From Aralia elata (taxonomy: Eukaryota > Streptophyta > Magnoliopsida > Apiales > Araliaceae), in contig CM068384.1 of assembly GCA_034770075.1 (NCBI GenBank), positions 93,274,720 through 93,338,719 of the forward strand: a DNA stretch of 64,000 nt, written 5' to 3'. Of the stretch, positions 36,201 through 47,286 are shown in pieces. Each line of letters opens with the position of its first letter. Positions within the stretch are counted from its first letter, which is position 1. Position numbers and translations under genes: made by a program. Below the pieces are notes generated by a model. The model searched no databases and was not told where the DNA came from. It saw only the letters and a program-made list of their open reading frames with translations.

Positions 36201-36777
36201 AGGCTGATCCCCTCGAGTACAACTGACGGGGCCAGGTTTTAAAAGAGTTAGTCGAATGATTGACTCTTTGGCCAAAAGGTCATGGTCGGTTGGACCACTC
36301 AGTAGTAAATAATCATTATTCATTGTTTCATTTGAACTTCGATTATGTCATTTCAGCTATTTCATTAATGTTCATAAATTGTTGATCTATGCAGCTATTA
36401 TTCTTAGTCATTCATGATATATCTTCATTCTTGCTTTTAAACTTGCTGAGCAAAGTAGTTGCTCACCCTTGCTATATCATGAACCTATTGCAGTTAAGCC
36501 GGAGAGTTCCAAAGCGGGCAAAGGCAAAGGAAAGCTTAAGGAATAGTTATATGTACTATCCCGTTATGTAATCGTGGAATAGTTTTGTATTATTAATTTA
36601 TTATGCGATGTATTTATTTAAGGTTATAGACCTTGGGACCGTAGTAAACCTTTTGTAATGAACAACATATGTTTATTTATTCCGCATTAGTTAATTTATA
36701 TTGTTTAGAGGTGTATAGATGTATTTTATCGTGAGCACCAAATTCGAAGTTTGGTACCTAAATTTGGGGGTGTCACA
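33277..36777 (+). repeat. Ty3-2 3' LTR
   Basis: Begins TGTAACGACC and ends GGTGTCACA, followed by the target duplication agaat. It differs from the 5' LTR by scattered substitutions and small indels (for example, about 25 bp present near 25213 in the 5' LTR are missing near 34740), so it is older than Ty3-1. Confidence 0.93.
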
Positions 36778-36782
36778 AGAAT

Positions 36783-37607
36783 TAGTTCACTGAACGTGAC
36801 TCGCTTAAGAACCCTAATGGAGTTTTATTCACCTGTCAATAGGAAGTTCTTAAAGTGATAGTAGTACAAGTGATCCTTGGACTTGAGATCATCATAGTAC
36901 CTTGTGTATGCTGAGTTATACTTTATCATATTCCTTAATACCTTAGTGTATGTTATAGGATACGTACGGGTATAATAAAGTATACACGAAGGTAGGTGAA
37001 TGATCGACAAACGATGTACCACTTCTAATAATGGGATAGAATGTCCTATGCGATTTGATAAATGACAGCTCAGAAATCCCTAGCAAGGGTTGAATGAAAA
37101 TTAGAAAGGAGTTTCTAATTTACATTAATCAGAGCTGTGCATTCTTGGATCGAAATGCATATGATTAAATAAAATAAGACTTGTCAGTAATTCCATGACT
37201 TATATTTAATCGGGACATTGTATGGTAGAATGATTGAATTGTACGGTAACTACTGCTGAATAGGTTCTATGTGATTAAACATTGATTTCATATTATACGG
37301 ATAGTCATGATACATTATCGTAAGGTGTCCCTCATGATGTAGAATAAATAATATTTATTTATATATGAATTAAAGGAGTTTAATTCATCATAAATAATAT
37401 TAGAATAGTTCTAATTTATTTATTTTATGACCGGCATAATATTGAACCTAAAGGGTCACACTGCAAAAGGAAATATATTATTTAGAAACAATTGGCTTAA
37501 TGATAATAAATTAAGTATTTAATTTATTAGTAGAATAAATTGAATAGCTTAATATTTACAATGATATATTTGTAGAAATATTGAATTATAAATTAATAAG
37601 AGAAATC

Positions 37608-37669
<62 letters not shown>

Positions 37670-38369
37670 TAATTCCTAATTAGATTGGAAATTGAATTAA
37701 TACATTTATTGCTAAAAAGTTTAGTTGTAATAAGAGCTCCTACAAATGCAAATGCAAATGAAATGCAAATGCAAGTGAAATTCAATTTCTAGATTAATAT
37801 GTGTTACTTGCTTAATGTTGATTAAACAAGTAACATGTGTTATGTGTGAAATGAAGCCTACATGTGGGTTAGGAGAATATGTATACTTGTAAGTATACAA
37901 CAAACATTATCAGATGAGAAGAATGAAATAGGTTGAATGCTTGCATTATTGATTGGGTGGAAATTATGAGATGAACCCTAATAGAGATTAGAAATAAATC
38001 AATAATTGTCGTTCTTGGATTTCTTAAGAGTTAGGAAAGAAAGAACTATTTGGATTAGCCATCCTTAATTTCTAAGAAATCATAATTTGTTTCTTCATTA
38101 ATCATTTCTTGGTGGATCACCTTTAGAGTGCTACATATACTTTGTAGCTTGAGTTTGATCCAAGGATTGAAGATTGGAGGAGCTTGAAGAAATCAAGAGA
38201 GGAGTAGATCTTGTAGCGGTTCAAGAGTTGAATCATCAAAGGTATTATCTCTTGTTAATCTTCATCAATTAATAGCTATGCATAAGGTGATTCATGGACA
38301 AGTTGCAAAAATTTTAATTTCCATTTTCCGTTGCGTATTACAATTAGATTGTGATTTTGCAAACTTATA
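36783..38369 (+). repeat. Copia copy 3 3' LTR, right part
   Basis: Resumes the copia LTR after Ty3-2: the text around 36785-36850 parallels copy 2 LTR 19735-19805. From 37511 on it parallels the 5' LTR remnant, including the ATT run (37608-37669). The end is inferred near 38369 (TTGCAAACTTATA against ...ACAAACCTAACA in the 5' LTR) and could be a few bases off. Confidence 0.75.
37608..37669. repeat. (ATT)n microsatellite in copia 3' LTR
   Basis: About 60 bp of ATT repeats, at the LTR position equivalent to 10587-10648. Confidence 0.95.
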
Positions 38370-39004
38370 GAAATCTATGGTTCTTTTTGTTATTATTAAT
38401 CTATGGTTCATTTTGTTATTAGTATTTTTCTTAACTTCACAAATTAGATTCATATGTCTAAGATCCTCTAAGACGTGACAATACATAGATACGAAGGAAA
38501 GGATTAGAAATTTACAAGTTGTTATACATTATTATTTTCTCTATTACACTTGCTTTTCTACTATTAACAAAATAAATATACTAACATCAATGCATTTAAT
38601 GTTATGCTTTAAGCTTATTTTGTAACTTAAATAAATTATTGGCCCAAAAAAAATATCTCGGTCCTGATAAAAAGAATAAATAGATAATATTTTTTATGTT
38701 TATTAAAAAAGTCAACACTTTTTTCTAATCACGGGCCTAAAAAAAACTAACAACTTTTAATATTAAATAACTATTCTTGTAGTAGTGGGCCTAAGAAAAT
38801 GTATATATCTCATTATTTTAATAAGATAGAATACTTTGGCAATGGATCCTCAATCTTTATAACTTTGACTTGCATATTTTGGCCATTCATTTGAGATAAA
38901 CTTTTAGAATTTTCTTTTTGCCGCTTTAGTCATTCAGTTGATGAAGGTTGTAATATTTAGTAATGTTGCCCTTAATGGAAATACTTGAAGGATGAAATAG
39001 CCGA
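38370..39004. other. AT-rich flank, no gene seen
   Basis: Sequence between the end of the copia LTR and the hAT target site. It contains A-rich stretches and the word GGGCCTAA(G/A)AAAA twice (near 38735 and 38788). No ORF of note and no recognised repeat family. Confidence 0.5.
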
Positions 39005-39012
39005 CCTCTAAA
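39005..39012. repeat. Left 8-bp target duplication of hAT-like element
   Basis: cctctaaa immediately before the left TIR. The identical octamer follows the right TIR at 54481-54488. An 8-bp duplication is the hallmark of hAT transposition. Confidence 0.85.
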
Positions 39013-39349
39013 TAGTGATGCACACCAGACCTGACCCTGCCAGTCCTTGGCCGTTGACCAGACCAGACCAGGCCAAGCCTTGACTTTTGAACTGTTAGGT
39101 CGGGCCAGGCCAGGCTTGGCACAGTAATATGTAGCCTGTTGAGGCCTACAGGCCAGGCCCAACCAAGCCCGGGCCCACTTTGTTTAAAAAAATTAATCTT
39201 GACCTATCCTCTATTTATAAAAGAAAGGTAGGCACAAGAGATGTTTATTAGACAATGTGGGACTCTGAATTCTGAAACAAAAACACATTTGAACCAAAGG
39301 CCTCTCATTCTTATATATAGTTTGTTATTAAACTTATGTTTCTTGAGGT

Positions 39350-39354
39350 GTCGA
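39350..39354. repeat. Left target duplication of Ty3-3
   Basis: gtcga precedes the Ty3-3 5' LTR. The same five bases follow the 3' LTR at 53003-53007. Confidence 0.9.
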
Positions 39355-42300
39355 TGTAACGATCGAGAATTTTAATTTTCTTGTAACTCGAGTTTATGTA
39401 TGAATGAAATGAATTTTTATTTTTATTTATATTATTATGTGTTATGTGCTTAAAGGTTGTGTTATAACCTAGAATATGTGTATGTGTTGAATTTTGCGTG
39501 TTGTAGTGTCGTTAGGGTGAATATATTGACTTCGCGAAAAATCGCAAAATCACTATTCACGGGGCACGCTTATCGAGGCACTATTCACGCAATAATATTT
39601 TTGTGTCTTTTTCGACCTTAATAAATTTCAATAATACACGTGTACAAAGTGATAATTTTTCCAAGTGTCAGATTTTCATTTTGAGCGCAATCGTGTTTTA
39701 TTCGGTATCCGAAATATATAATATGACTGTTCCGAATAAACGGACGAATCCCATAATTATTATTTTTATACATCTTAATATTTTATTGGAGTACCCATTT
39801 TAATTTTGGGAAGAGTTATTTACCAAATTGGGTACAAAAGTGGGAGTTTTTGGATATATTTTTGGTGTATTTGTGTATTTATTTTGACATGTTACTCCAA
39901 GGGGGAACCAACCCCCAATTTTAGACCAATCAAATGCAAGGAGTGGAGAGGGTTGCGGCAGCATGCTGCTATTTGGTAGGCTCAATGCCTTATTTTTCTT
40001 CCAAATTGCTGAACTTTATTGAGCCATTCCCCTTCATCCTCCCAAAGCCTCCTAGCTGCCATTCCATTCAAACTTCTTCTCTCTCCCATTCATTCCCTAT
40101 ACCAACTGAAGATAGAGAGGGATTGAGTGTGAAGGTGCTTGCAGATTATTGAGAGTGGGAGAGCATTGAAGGAGAAGTAGAAGAACAAGAAGAAGAAGAA
40201 GAACAAAAAGAAGAAGAAGAAGAAGAGAGGAAGAGAAAAAGAGGTGCGGGTGAACCAAGGAGGAAGAAGTAGACTCAAGCCAAGCCCTAACAAGTTTCTT
40301 AGCACCTAGAAAAGATTTACAAGGTAAACAATCAACCAACAAATTCATTCCATGTGATTTTGATAGGATTTTCGAGTTCTATGTGTTCTTGAGCTCAAAC
40401 CTTGCAATTTTTGTTGTAATTGTTGGTTGTGGTTGTTTAATATTATTACCAAGACACCTTGTAAGCCATTAATAACATCAAAGTGGAACAAACATCAAAG
40501 AAATCCGTACCTATGCATAAAGGATGAAGAACATGAAGAACAATGGACAAAAATGGATTATGGACTGTTATAGACGAATTTAGAGGACCTTATAGCTTTG
40601 ATTCCTTGTTTGTTGTGTTTATTTGTTGTTGTGAAGTTGTAATTCCATGGGTTATGAGTTTACCCAGTTGGAATTGAGTAAAAAGGGATTAAAACAAAGT
40701 TTTGGTGATGATTTTTGTGAAAAACACCAAGAACACCAAGAACACGAAAATATAGCACAAGTTGATTTTTTGGCCTAAGCTTTGAACATGTTAATGTTAA
40801 TGGATAGCTCTGAATTTTTGATATGTTGTAGCCCTATGTCTTAGGAGTCCATAGAGTCTGGAACGGACCAATTTGAGCGTATATTGAGGGAGTTATGGTG
40901 GTTGGAAGCAAGATAGGTCTAGAGCACCAAAAACAGAGCATTCCGGGAAGCAAAACGGGTCGGAGACTCAGGCCGAGCGCCTAAGGCGCTGGCCACGAGC
41001 CAAGCTATTGTGAGAGAGTGCCTAGAGCGCTGCTCCAAGGCCATTCTGAGCGCCTACGGCGCTAGTAATGAAACTGTGCAAAACTGCCCCGACGTCCTTT
41101 AATAAAATGGGCATAACTTTGTCATACGAACTCGGATTGAGGTGATTCAAGATGATTCAGAAAGAGAACGAGTATACCTACAACGTTCGTTCTTTAAGTT
41201 TTTCAATTTGAGGTTTATAGCATGGCCTAAATTGGTCATTTATAGGACTGATGTGTAATTAGGGGCAATCGGAGGGTGTCAAGCATGCGCGTAAGCACAT
41301 GTAATGCTCCCGACAATGTAAAATGTTGTTCTAAGTTTTAAAACATGAATGTTATGAATTATAATGATACTCATCATTAACCAATGATTATTAGATAAAT
41401 CGAATGGGCGTGTTAGGCGTATGCAAAAGCGTGTCGCTTGGGCGTTCGAATAATCAAGTTTGGCGCACAGACGTGCGAGCGTCGTAACGCCGTAACTAGT
41501 GGACATAACCTTGTTTAATATTTTATTTTTAATATGAATGAGACATTATAGAGTTGTGTAAACAAATATTTGGTATCCCGTATGTGACTAATTGTATGTG
41601 AATATGTACCTAATTGCGTAGGATATTAAGGAGCGTGTGTTGTAATATTGTAGCAGACGCACCAGGAAAGTTCCCTAACTTCATTCTTTCTACATATTGA
41701 ATGCAAGTTTCCTAACACGTACAACTTTTATTATTGTACGAGTTTATTCTTATGAATGCAAGTTTCTTAAACTCACTCAACCCTTACATTTGGGCAAGTT
41801 TCCTATTTTATACAAATGTTGTATATTATTGCAAGTTCTTTACTCAACTATTTTTAATTGAGCTAGTTTTCTAAACTTCCGCAACTTATTTCATTGTGCG
41901 AGTACTCTTATGATTATTCAAATGATTTGACATTCGTTCAAGTTATCTACCTATGCTATAGTGCATGTTGTTGAGCCTTAAAGCTTCTTATTCCATAAAT
42001 TGGTTGAAAGCTATGTTAAAGCCAATTGCTTCAGCTAGACACTTATCGATTTATTTATTGAAGTGAGGTTAAGTCCTCAAACTATTGTTGCTGTTAAGTA
42101 AAGCTATCCGATCAAATTGTTTTGGCTCAGATTCCCATGTAAAGCTGAGAAGAACAACCCTCATAGCAGGGGCAATTGTATAAATGTCGGGAACCGACAC
42201 ACGCGTAATTAGTAAGTGAGGCTTATGCATAGCGCCAGGTACTCTAGGCTGATCACCTATTGTACCGTTTGTTTGTGGATTATCGGATGAAATTCTAGTA

Positions 42301-42883
42301 ATTCTAGAATAGAGTTATGTGCCTTGGTGCACCTCAGTATTGAATAGTTCCTTTTCTTGGGAAATTTTGAAATCCTTGGATACTTCAGAAAATCCTTTGG
42401 TCCACAGTGACCAATACAATGGTGATAAAGTAGTTGTTTATTTCCTTGAGCTATCTCGTTTTTAACTCCTATGGGCTATAAAGTTATTCACGTAATTATT
42501 CACTGTTATTTTACTTGCGGGGCAAATTTGTTGCTCACCTTTGCTTTCCTTAAAACTTTTTCAGTTAGTGCAGCACGTGGCGAGAGCTCGGGAAAGGATA
42601 AGGGAAAGGGCAAAGCTACTGATTAGTTTTGTTTAATTATACTAGAATCATCGTTGTATCAAGACTTATTATTTGATGTCATGTATTAAGACCTATGTAT
42701 TCTTATGTATTAAGTTATGTTTTGGAGTAGTCTTGGTTTCGAGACTTGGGACAGGATTATTTATGTTATATCAATATAAATATTCCTTTATTTCCGCTGT
42801 AAGTTATAAATTGTATGACGTATATATTAGATAGTGACGAACCAGGTCCGCGGTTCGGGTGACCCAGATTTGGGGGCGTCACA
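39355..42883 (+). repeat. Ty3-3 5' LTR
   Basis: Bounded by TGTAACGATCGAG and GGGCGTCACA. Features: paired CACTATTCAC (about 39550-39592), a GAA-rich purine tract (about 40160-40245), GC palindromic words GAGCGCCTAAGGCGCTGG and variants (40973-41065), and the CATAACTTTGTCATACGAAC module (about 41105-41205). Confidence 0.93.
40160..40245. repeat. GAA-rich low-complexity tract in Ty3-3 5' LTR
   Basis: Purine tract dominated by GAA triplets. The 3' LTR copy lies at about 50300-50385 with small differences. On the other strand it gives artificial Leu/Phe-rich open frames. Confidence 0.85.
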
Positions 42884-42886
42884 GGT

Positions 42887-42899
42887 TGGTATCAAAGCC
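42887..42899 (+). other. Primer-binding site of Ty3-3
   Basis: TGGTATCAAAGCC three bases after the LTR end. Initiator tRNA-Met type with the same A-for-G variant as Ty3-1. Confidence 0.9.
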
Positions 42900-43002
42900 T
42901 TAGGTTATAAACATTTACAGAGAGGTCTTTAGGCTATAACCTTAGGAAATGTATAGAGTATGAGAGTCGATAAAACTCATGTAGAGTTTTGGGGCGATCT
43001 TA

Positions 43003-43190
43003 GATAGACGCGTCCTAGAGGGTTGTGGAAGGTATTTACATTCCTTACAACGAAGCTATATTTCATTATGAGTTGCTAATTGAGTATGTCTCCTTGTGGT
43101 CTGCTTGTAGTACTCATGATAGATATTCTCGTAGTATAATGATAGACGCGTCCTAGAGGGTCTGCTTGTAGTTGCTAATTGAGTATGTCT
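43003..43190 (+). repeat. Duplicated blocks in Ty3-3 leader around the gag start
   Basis: ATAGACGCGTCCTAGAGGGT occurs at about 43003 and 43143, and GTTGCTAATTGAGTATGTCT at about 43073 and 43171. The second pair abuts the real gag start, so an out-of-place copy of the start context (ATG near 43087) precedes the true ATG at 43185. Confidence 0.75.
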
Positions 43191-44860
43191 CCCAGACGCA
43201 ACGTACCACCCCCAGCAACACCTGAGGGATCGGTTAACAATGGAGGAGGTCCGACGGACCCCATGCAGAGGTTAACGGATATACTAGAGAGAATAGAAAG
43301 GAGAAATGCGGTACCCGTGAATCCCAACCCACCAGCAGTACTCGTAACAAGTTTCAAAGACTTCAAAAGCGTAGGACCCCCAAAGTTCAGGGGAACGACT
43401 GATCCGATTGAAGCCAAGTCTTGGGTGAAGGAAATGGAGAAGGCTTTCGTTATCGCACGCGTGGGGGATGAACAGAGAACAGCATTCGCCACCTATATGA
43501 TGAAAGGGGAAGCAAATTATTGGTGGGAAGCTAACCAACAACGAGCAGGCGAAGGAGTGATACCGTGGGACAAGTTCAAAGAATTATTTTTTGAGAATTA
43601 TTTCCCAAAGAGCATGGAAAGGCAAATGGTACTAAAATTCATGGAGCTGAAGCAGGGAGACATGACGGTGACTCAGTACGCCGCCAAATTCAATGAACTT
43701 GCACATTTTGCACCGCTTCAAGTAAGTACTGAAGAGCTGAAGGCGCAAAGGTTTGAACAAGGGCTGAAACCGTGGATATATAACAAGGTAGCCGTTCTTT
43801 AGATTGAAACTTTTACTGCACTACTGGAAAAAGCCATTATCGCAGAAGGAGGGATTGAGGCCCTGAATCAACACAAGAAGAATAAGAAGGGTGGAGGAGA
43901 CTACCGTGGAGGTGGCAGTAGTGGTGGAAGCAACTCGGGAAAAAGAAAATGGGATAGTGGTAACAGTAACAGCAACAGCAACAATACCAACACTAATCAG
44001 ATGAGGAATAATCAGGGAGGATTTAAGAAGAAGATTGAAGCCTGTTTAAAATGTGGGAAAAATCATATGGGAGAGTGTTGGAAGGGACGTAATGTCTGCT
44101 ACAACGGCAACCAGGGAGGGCATATAGCACCACATTGCCCAAACCCAAGGAAGAACCTTGGATGCTATTCTTATGGATCAAAGGAGCATCAGTTCAGAGA
44201 TTGCCCGAAGAAAGGAAGCAGCGGTGGTAGCGGTAACCGAGGTGGAGGCAACAAAGCAATGGATGGAAGGCCGACTCCGCCGAACCGAACCCCTGCCCGA
44301 ACCTTCAACATGACCGTCCAGGATGCAGTGATTGCTAAGGACGTGGTGTCAGGTATTATCCCAATCAATAATATAAATGCCTGCACAATATTTGATTCGG
44401 GTGCTACCCGTTCCTTTATGTCTGGAGATTTTGCTAAACGGTTGAATCTACCCCAAGAATAGTTAGAAAATCCTTTGAGTATGGAAATTACTAATAACGA
44501 GGTAATTCCTGTAGAGTTTATTCTTCGTAATTGTTGCGCTGAGATTAGGGGTTATAATTTTCTTGTGGATTTGATCCCCATAAAGTTGGGAGAGTTCGAT
44601 GTAATGTTGGGAATGGATTGGTTGTGTGATCATGCGGCAGTGATCGACTGTCAGAAGAAAAGTGTGAACCTTCAGACCCCAAACCAGTCGAGGGTAGTAT
44701 TTTATGGTAGTACATCGCTGAGACGTTCGTGTTGTCTCACGATGATGCAGGCCAGGAAATTGTTAAAGAAAGGATGCGAAGGCTACTTAGCCTATATTGT
44801 AGATACAAAGAAAGGAGGGGTAGAAATTACAGATATACCGGTAGTGAATTACCCGGTCTT
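43185..44860 (+). pseudogene. Ty3-3 gag and protease (broken)
   Basis: ATG 43185 (MSPRRNVPPPATPEG). The gag core FKDFKSVGPPKFRG ... GEANYWWEANQ is intact; a TAG at 43801-43803 replaces Gln (VAVL*IETF). A low-complexity Gly/Ser/Asn linker precedes the knuckles. The first, CLKCGKNHMGEC, is intact; the second is CYNGN (second Cys lost) and the third is CYSYG (second Cys to Tyr), so only one of three fingers can bind zinc. Protease DSG is at 44394-44402, and a TAG follows at 44460-44462. Near 44850 about 28 bp are missing between IPVV and ELPGLPPD relative to Ty3-1/Ty3-2, shifting the frame before RT. Confidence 0.92.
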
Positions 44861-47286
44861 CCGCCAGACAGAGAAATTGAATTTGTGATAGACTTAGTTC
44901 CAGGAACTGCACCAATTTCGAAGGCTCCGTATCGTATGGTGCTAGTGGAGATGAAGGAATTGTTGATACAACTTCAGGAATTGCTGGATAATGGGTATAT
45001 TCAGCCAAGTGTGTCCCCATGGGGAGCACCAGTTTTGTTTGTCAAAAAGAAGGACGGATCGATGAGGCTCTACATCGACTATCGAGAATTGAACAAATCA
45101 ACGATCAAGAATAAGTATCCATTGCCAAGGATCGACGACTTATTCGATCAACTAAAAGGAGCCAGACACTTCTCGAAGATAGATTTGAGGACTGGATATC
45201 ATCAGCTAAAAGTAAGGAAGGAAGATGTACCTAAAACTGCGTTTAGGACGAGATATGGTCACTACGAGTTTTTGGTGATGTCTTTCGGTTTGACTAACGC
45301 GCCGGCAGCATTCATGGACTTGATGAACCGAGTTTTGAAGTCGTACTTAGACAAGTTCGTAGTATTTTTTATCGATGACATTTTAATTTACTCAAAGACC
45401 GAAGAAGAGCATGTTGATCATATGAACAAAGTACTGGAGACACTAAGAAGGGAGAAGTTATACGTGAAATTATCCAAGTGCGAATTCTGGATGGAAAAGG
45501 TGCAATTTTTAGGGCATATGATCGACAAAGACGGTATCTTAGTGGACCCTGCGAAGGTGGAGGCAGTTAATAGCTGGGAACAACCGAACACGCCAACAGA
45601 AGTACAAAGTTTCTTAGGATTAGCAGGGTACTATCGAAGATTTATCCAGGATTTTTCGAAGATAGCAACCCCACTAACCAATCTGACAAGAAAGACGGTG
45701 AAGTTTGTATGGTCTGAAAAGTGCGAAGACAATTTTCAGGAGTTGAAAAAGAGGTTAAGCGAGGCACCGGTATTGTCCTTACCAGATGATACGGGAGGTT
45801 TTGTAGTGTATCATGCATCACACAAGGGTCTTGGTTGTGTGTTGATGCAACACGGCAAGGTTATTGCGTATGCATCACGACAATTGAAGGATTATGAGAA
45901 GCGATACCCTACCCATGACCTGGAATTAGCAGTCGTCGTCTTTGCATTGAAGATTTGGAGACATTAGCTTTATGGGGAGAAATGTGAGATATACACGGAT
46001 CATAAGAGTCTAAAATATATCTTCACATAGAAGGAGTTGAACATGCGACAGAGGAGGTGGTTGGAATTAATCAAGGATTACGACTGCAAAATTCTCTATC
46101 ATCCGGGAAAAGCAAACGTAGTAGCAGATGCATTGAGTAGAAAGGGGAATGAGAAATTATTTATGTTGACAACTCACGAGGAGTTAATACTGGAAATGGC
46201 AAATCTGGAGATTGAAGTGAAAGGTCCGGCAGAGGCAACGGAGAAATTATTCGTAATTGAAGCTCGTCCGACGTTACTCGACAAAGTGAAAGAAGCACAG
46301 GAAAAGGATGAAGAATGTGAAAGGATACAGAAAAGGATCGCAGAAAATGAGGAAGAGAAATTCTGAATGGATAAGGATGGTATCTTGAGATACGAAGAAC
46401 GAGTGTGGGTGCCAGCCGTGACTGAATTAAGAGATGAGATCTTACAAGAAGCACATAATTCAGCATATTCTGTTCACCCAGGAAGCACGAAAATGTACCG
46501 GGATCTTCGTCAATATTTTTGGTGGCCCAACATGAAGCGGGAAGTGGCAGAGTACGTCAGCAAATGTCTCACTAGTCAACAAGTCAAAGCGGAACATCAG
46601 AGACCAAGTGGGTTACTTCAACCACTAAATATACCGGAATGGAAATGGGAGCACATCACTATGGACTTTGTGGTAGGACTTCCAGTTACACAGAAGGGTT
46701 ATGATGCCATTTGGGTTACCGTGGACCGATTGACGAAATCAGCACACTTTCTACCGATAAAGATCAAATTTAATTTGAACCAGTTAGCTAAGTTGTATAT
46801 AAAGGAAATTGTTTCACGACATGGAGTGCCAGTGTCAATTGTCTCAGTTCGAGATCCGCGCTTCACGTCAAATTTTTGGAAGAGCTTGCAAGAGAGAATG
46901 GGAACACAGTTGCGACTAAGTACTGCTTACCATCCCCAAACTGACGGACAGAGCGAACGAACAATTCAGACACTAGAAGACATGTTGAGAGCTTGTGTGA
47001 TGGATTTCAAGAGAAATTGGGATGACCATTTACCACTTGTGGAATTTGCTTATAACAATAGCTATCATACAAGTATCGGGATGCCGCCATATGAAGCCCT
47101 CTACGGAAGGAAGTGCAGGACACCATTAAGCTGGGATGAGGTTGGTGAACGGCGACTGTTGGGACCAGAATTGGTGCAGCAGACAGCAGGAGTGGTCGAA
47201 GTGATCAGGGCAAGATTAGTTGCAGCCCAAGACAGACAAAAGAAGTATGCAGATCAACATCGCCAGACGAGAGACTTCGACGTCGG
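44861..47286 (+). pseudogene. Ty3-3 pol, 5' part: RT, RNase H, most of integrase
   Basis: After the linker deletion one frame runs to the solo LTR with stops at 45965, about 46028 (Gln expected) and 46364. RT is full length with FIDD at 45368-45379. RNase H reads VVYHASHKG where relatives have VVYSDASHKG: an in-frame 3-bp loss that removes the first catalytic Asp (about 45807-45820). In integrase the zinc-finger CLTCQ has become CLTSQ (46574-46576), and the second catalytic Asp of SDRDPRF is Val (46847-46849). The third residue, in DGQSERT, is kept. The frame ends in RDFDVG, where the solo LTR begins. RNase H and integrase are therefore dead independently of the stops. Confidence 0.92.

Larger units (their letters stand above)
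23745..36777 (+). mobile_element. Ty3-2: complete-length Ty3/gypsy chromovirus with extra leader ORF
   Basis: A 13.0-kb element with LTRs of 3531 and 3501 bp, flanked by the 5-bp target duplication agaat (23740-23744 and 36778-36782) inside a copia LTR. The internal order is PBS, an extra coiled-coil ORF, gag, protease, RT, RNase H, integrase, a shortened chromodomain and the PPT. It is related to Ty3-1 and Ty3-3 in pol and in LTR layout but forms its own LTR subfamily. All LTR and target-site hallmarks are present; the coding region has several frameshifts and stops. Confidence 0.95.
10485..38369 (+). mobile_element. Ty1/copia block: three fused partial copies, split by Ty3-2
   Basis: One copia family occurs three times in the same orientation without complete separating LTRs. 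Copy 1 stops inside the RT active-site region at 15840 and runs straight into mid-gag of copy 2. Copy 2 ends in a partial LTR that runs into mid-gag of copy 3 at about 19930. The copy 3 3' LTR (23379-23744 plus 36783-38369) is interrupted by Ty3-2. The left LTR remnant (10485-11237) matches 37511-38369, including a shared ATT microsatellite. Copies 1 and 2 are closer to each other than to copy 3. Unequal or illegitimate recombination between copies is the likely origin. Confidence 0.85.

Noticed and set aside
38926..39162. Trp/Gly/Pro-rich antisense frames
   Set aside because: They arise from GGCC-rich subterminal repeats of the hAT-like element.
40090..40348. Leu/Phe-rich antisense frames, also at 50202-50481, resembling membrane proteins
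   Set aside because: Produced by the GAA/TTC-rich low-complexity tract of the Ty3-3 LTR. Composition artefact.
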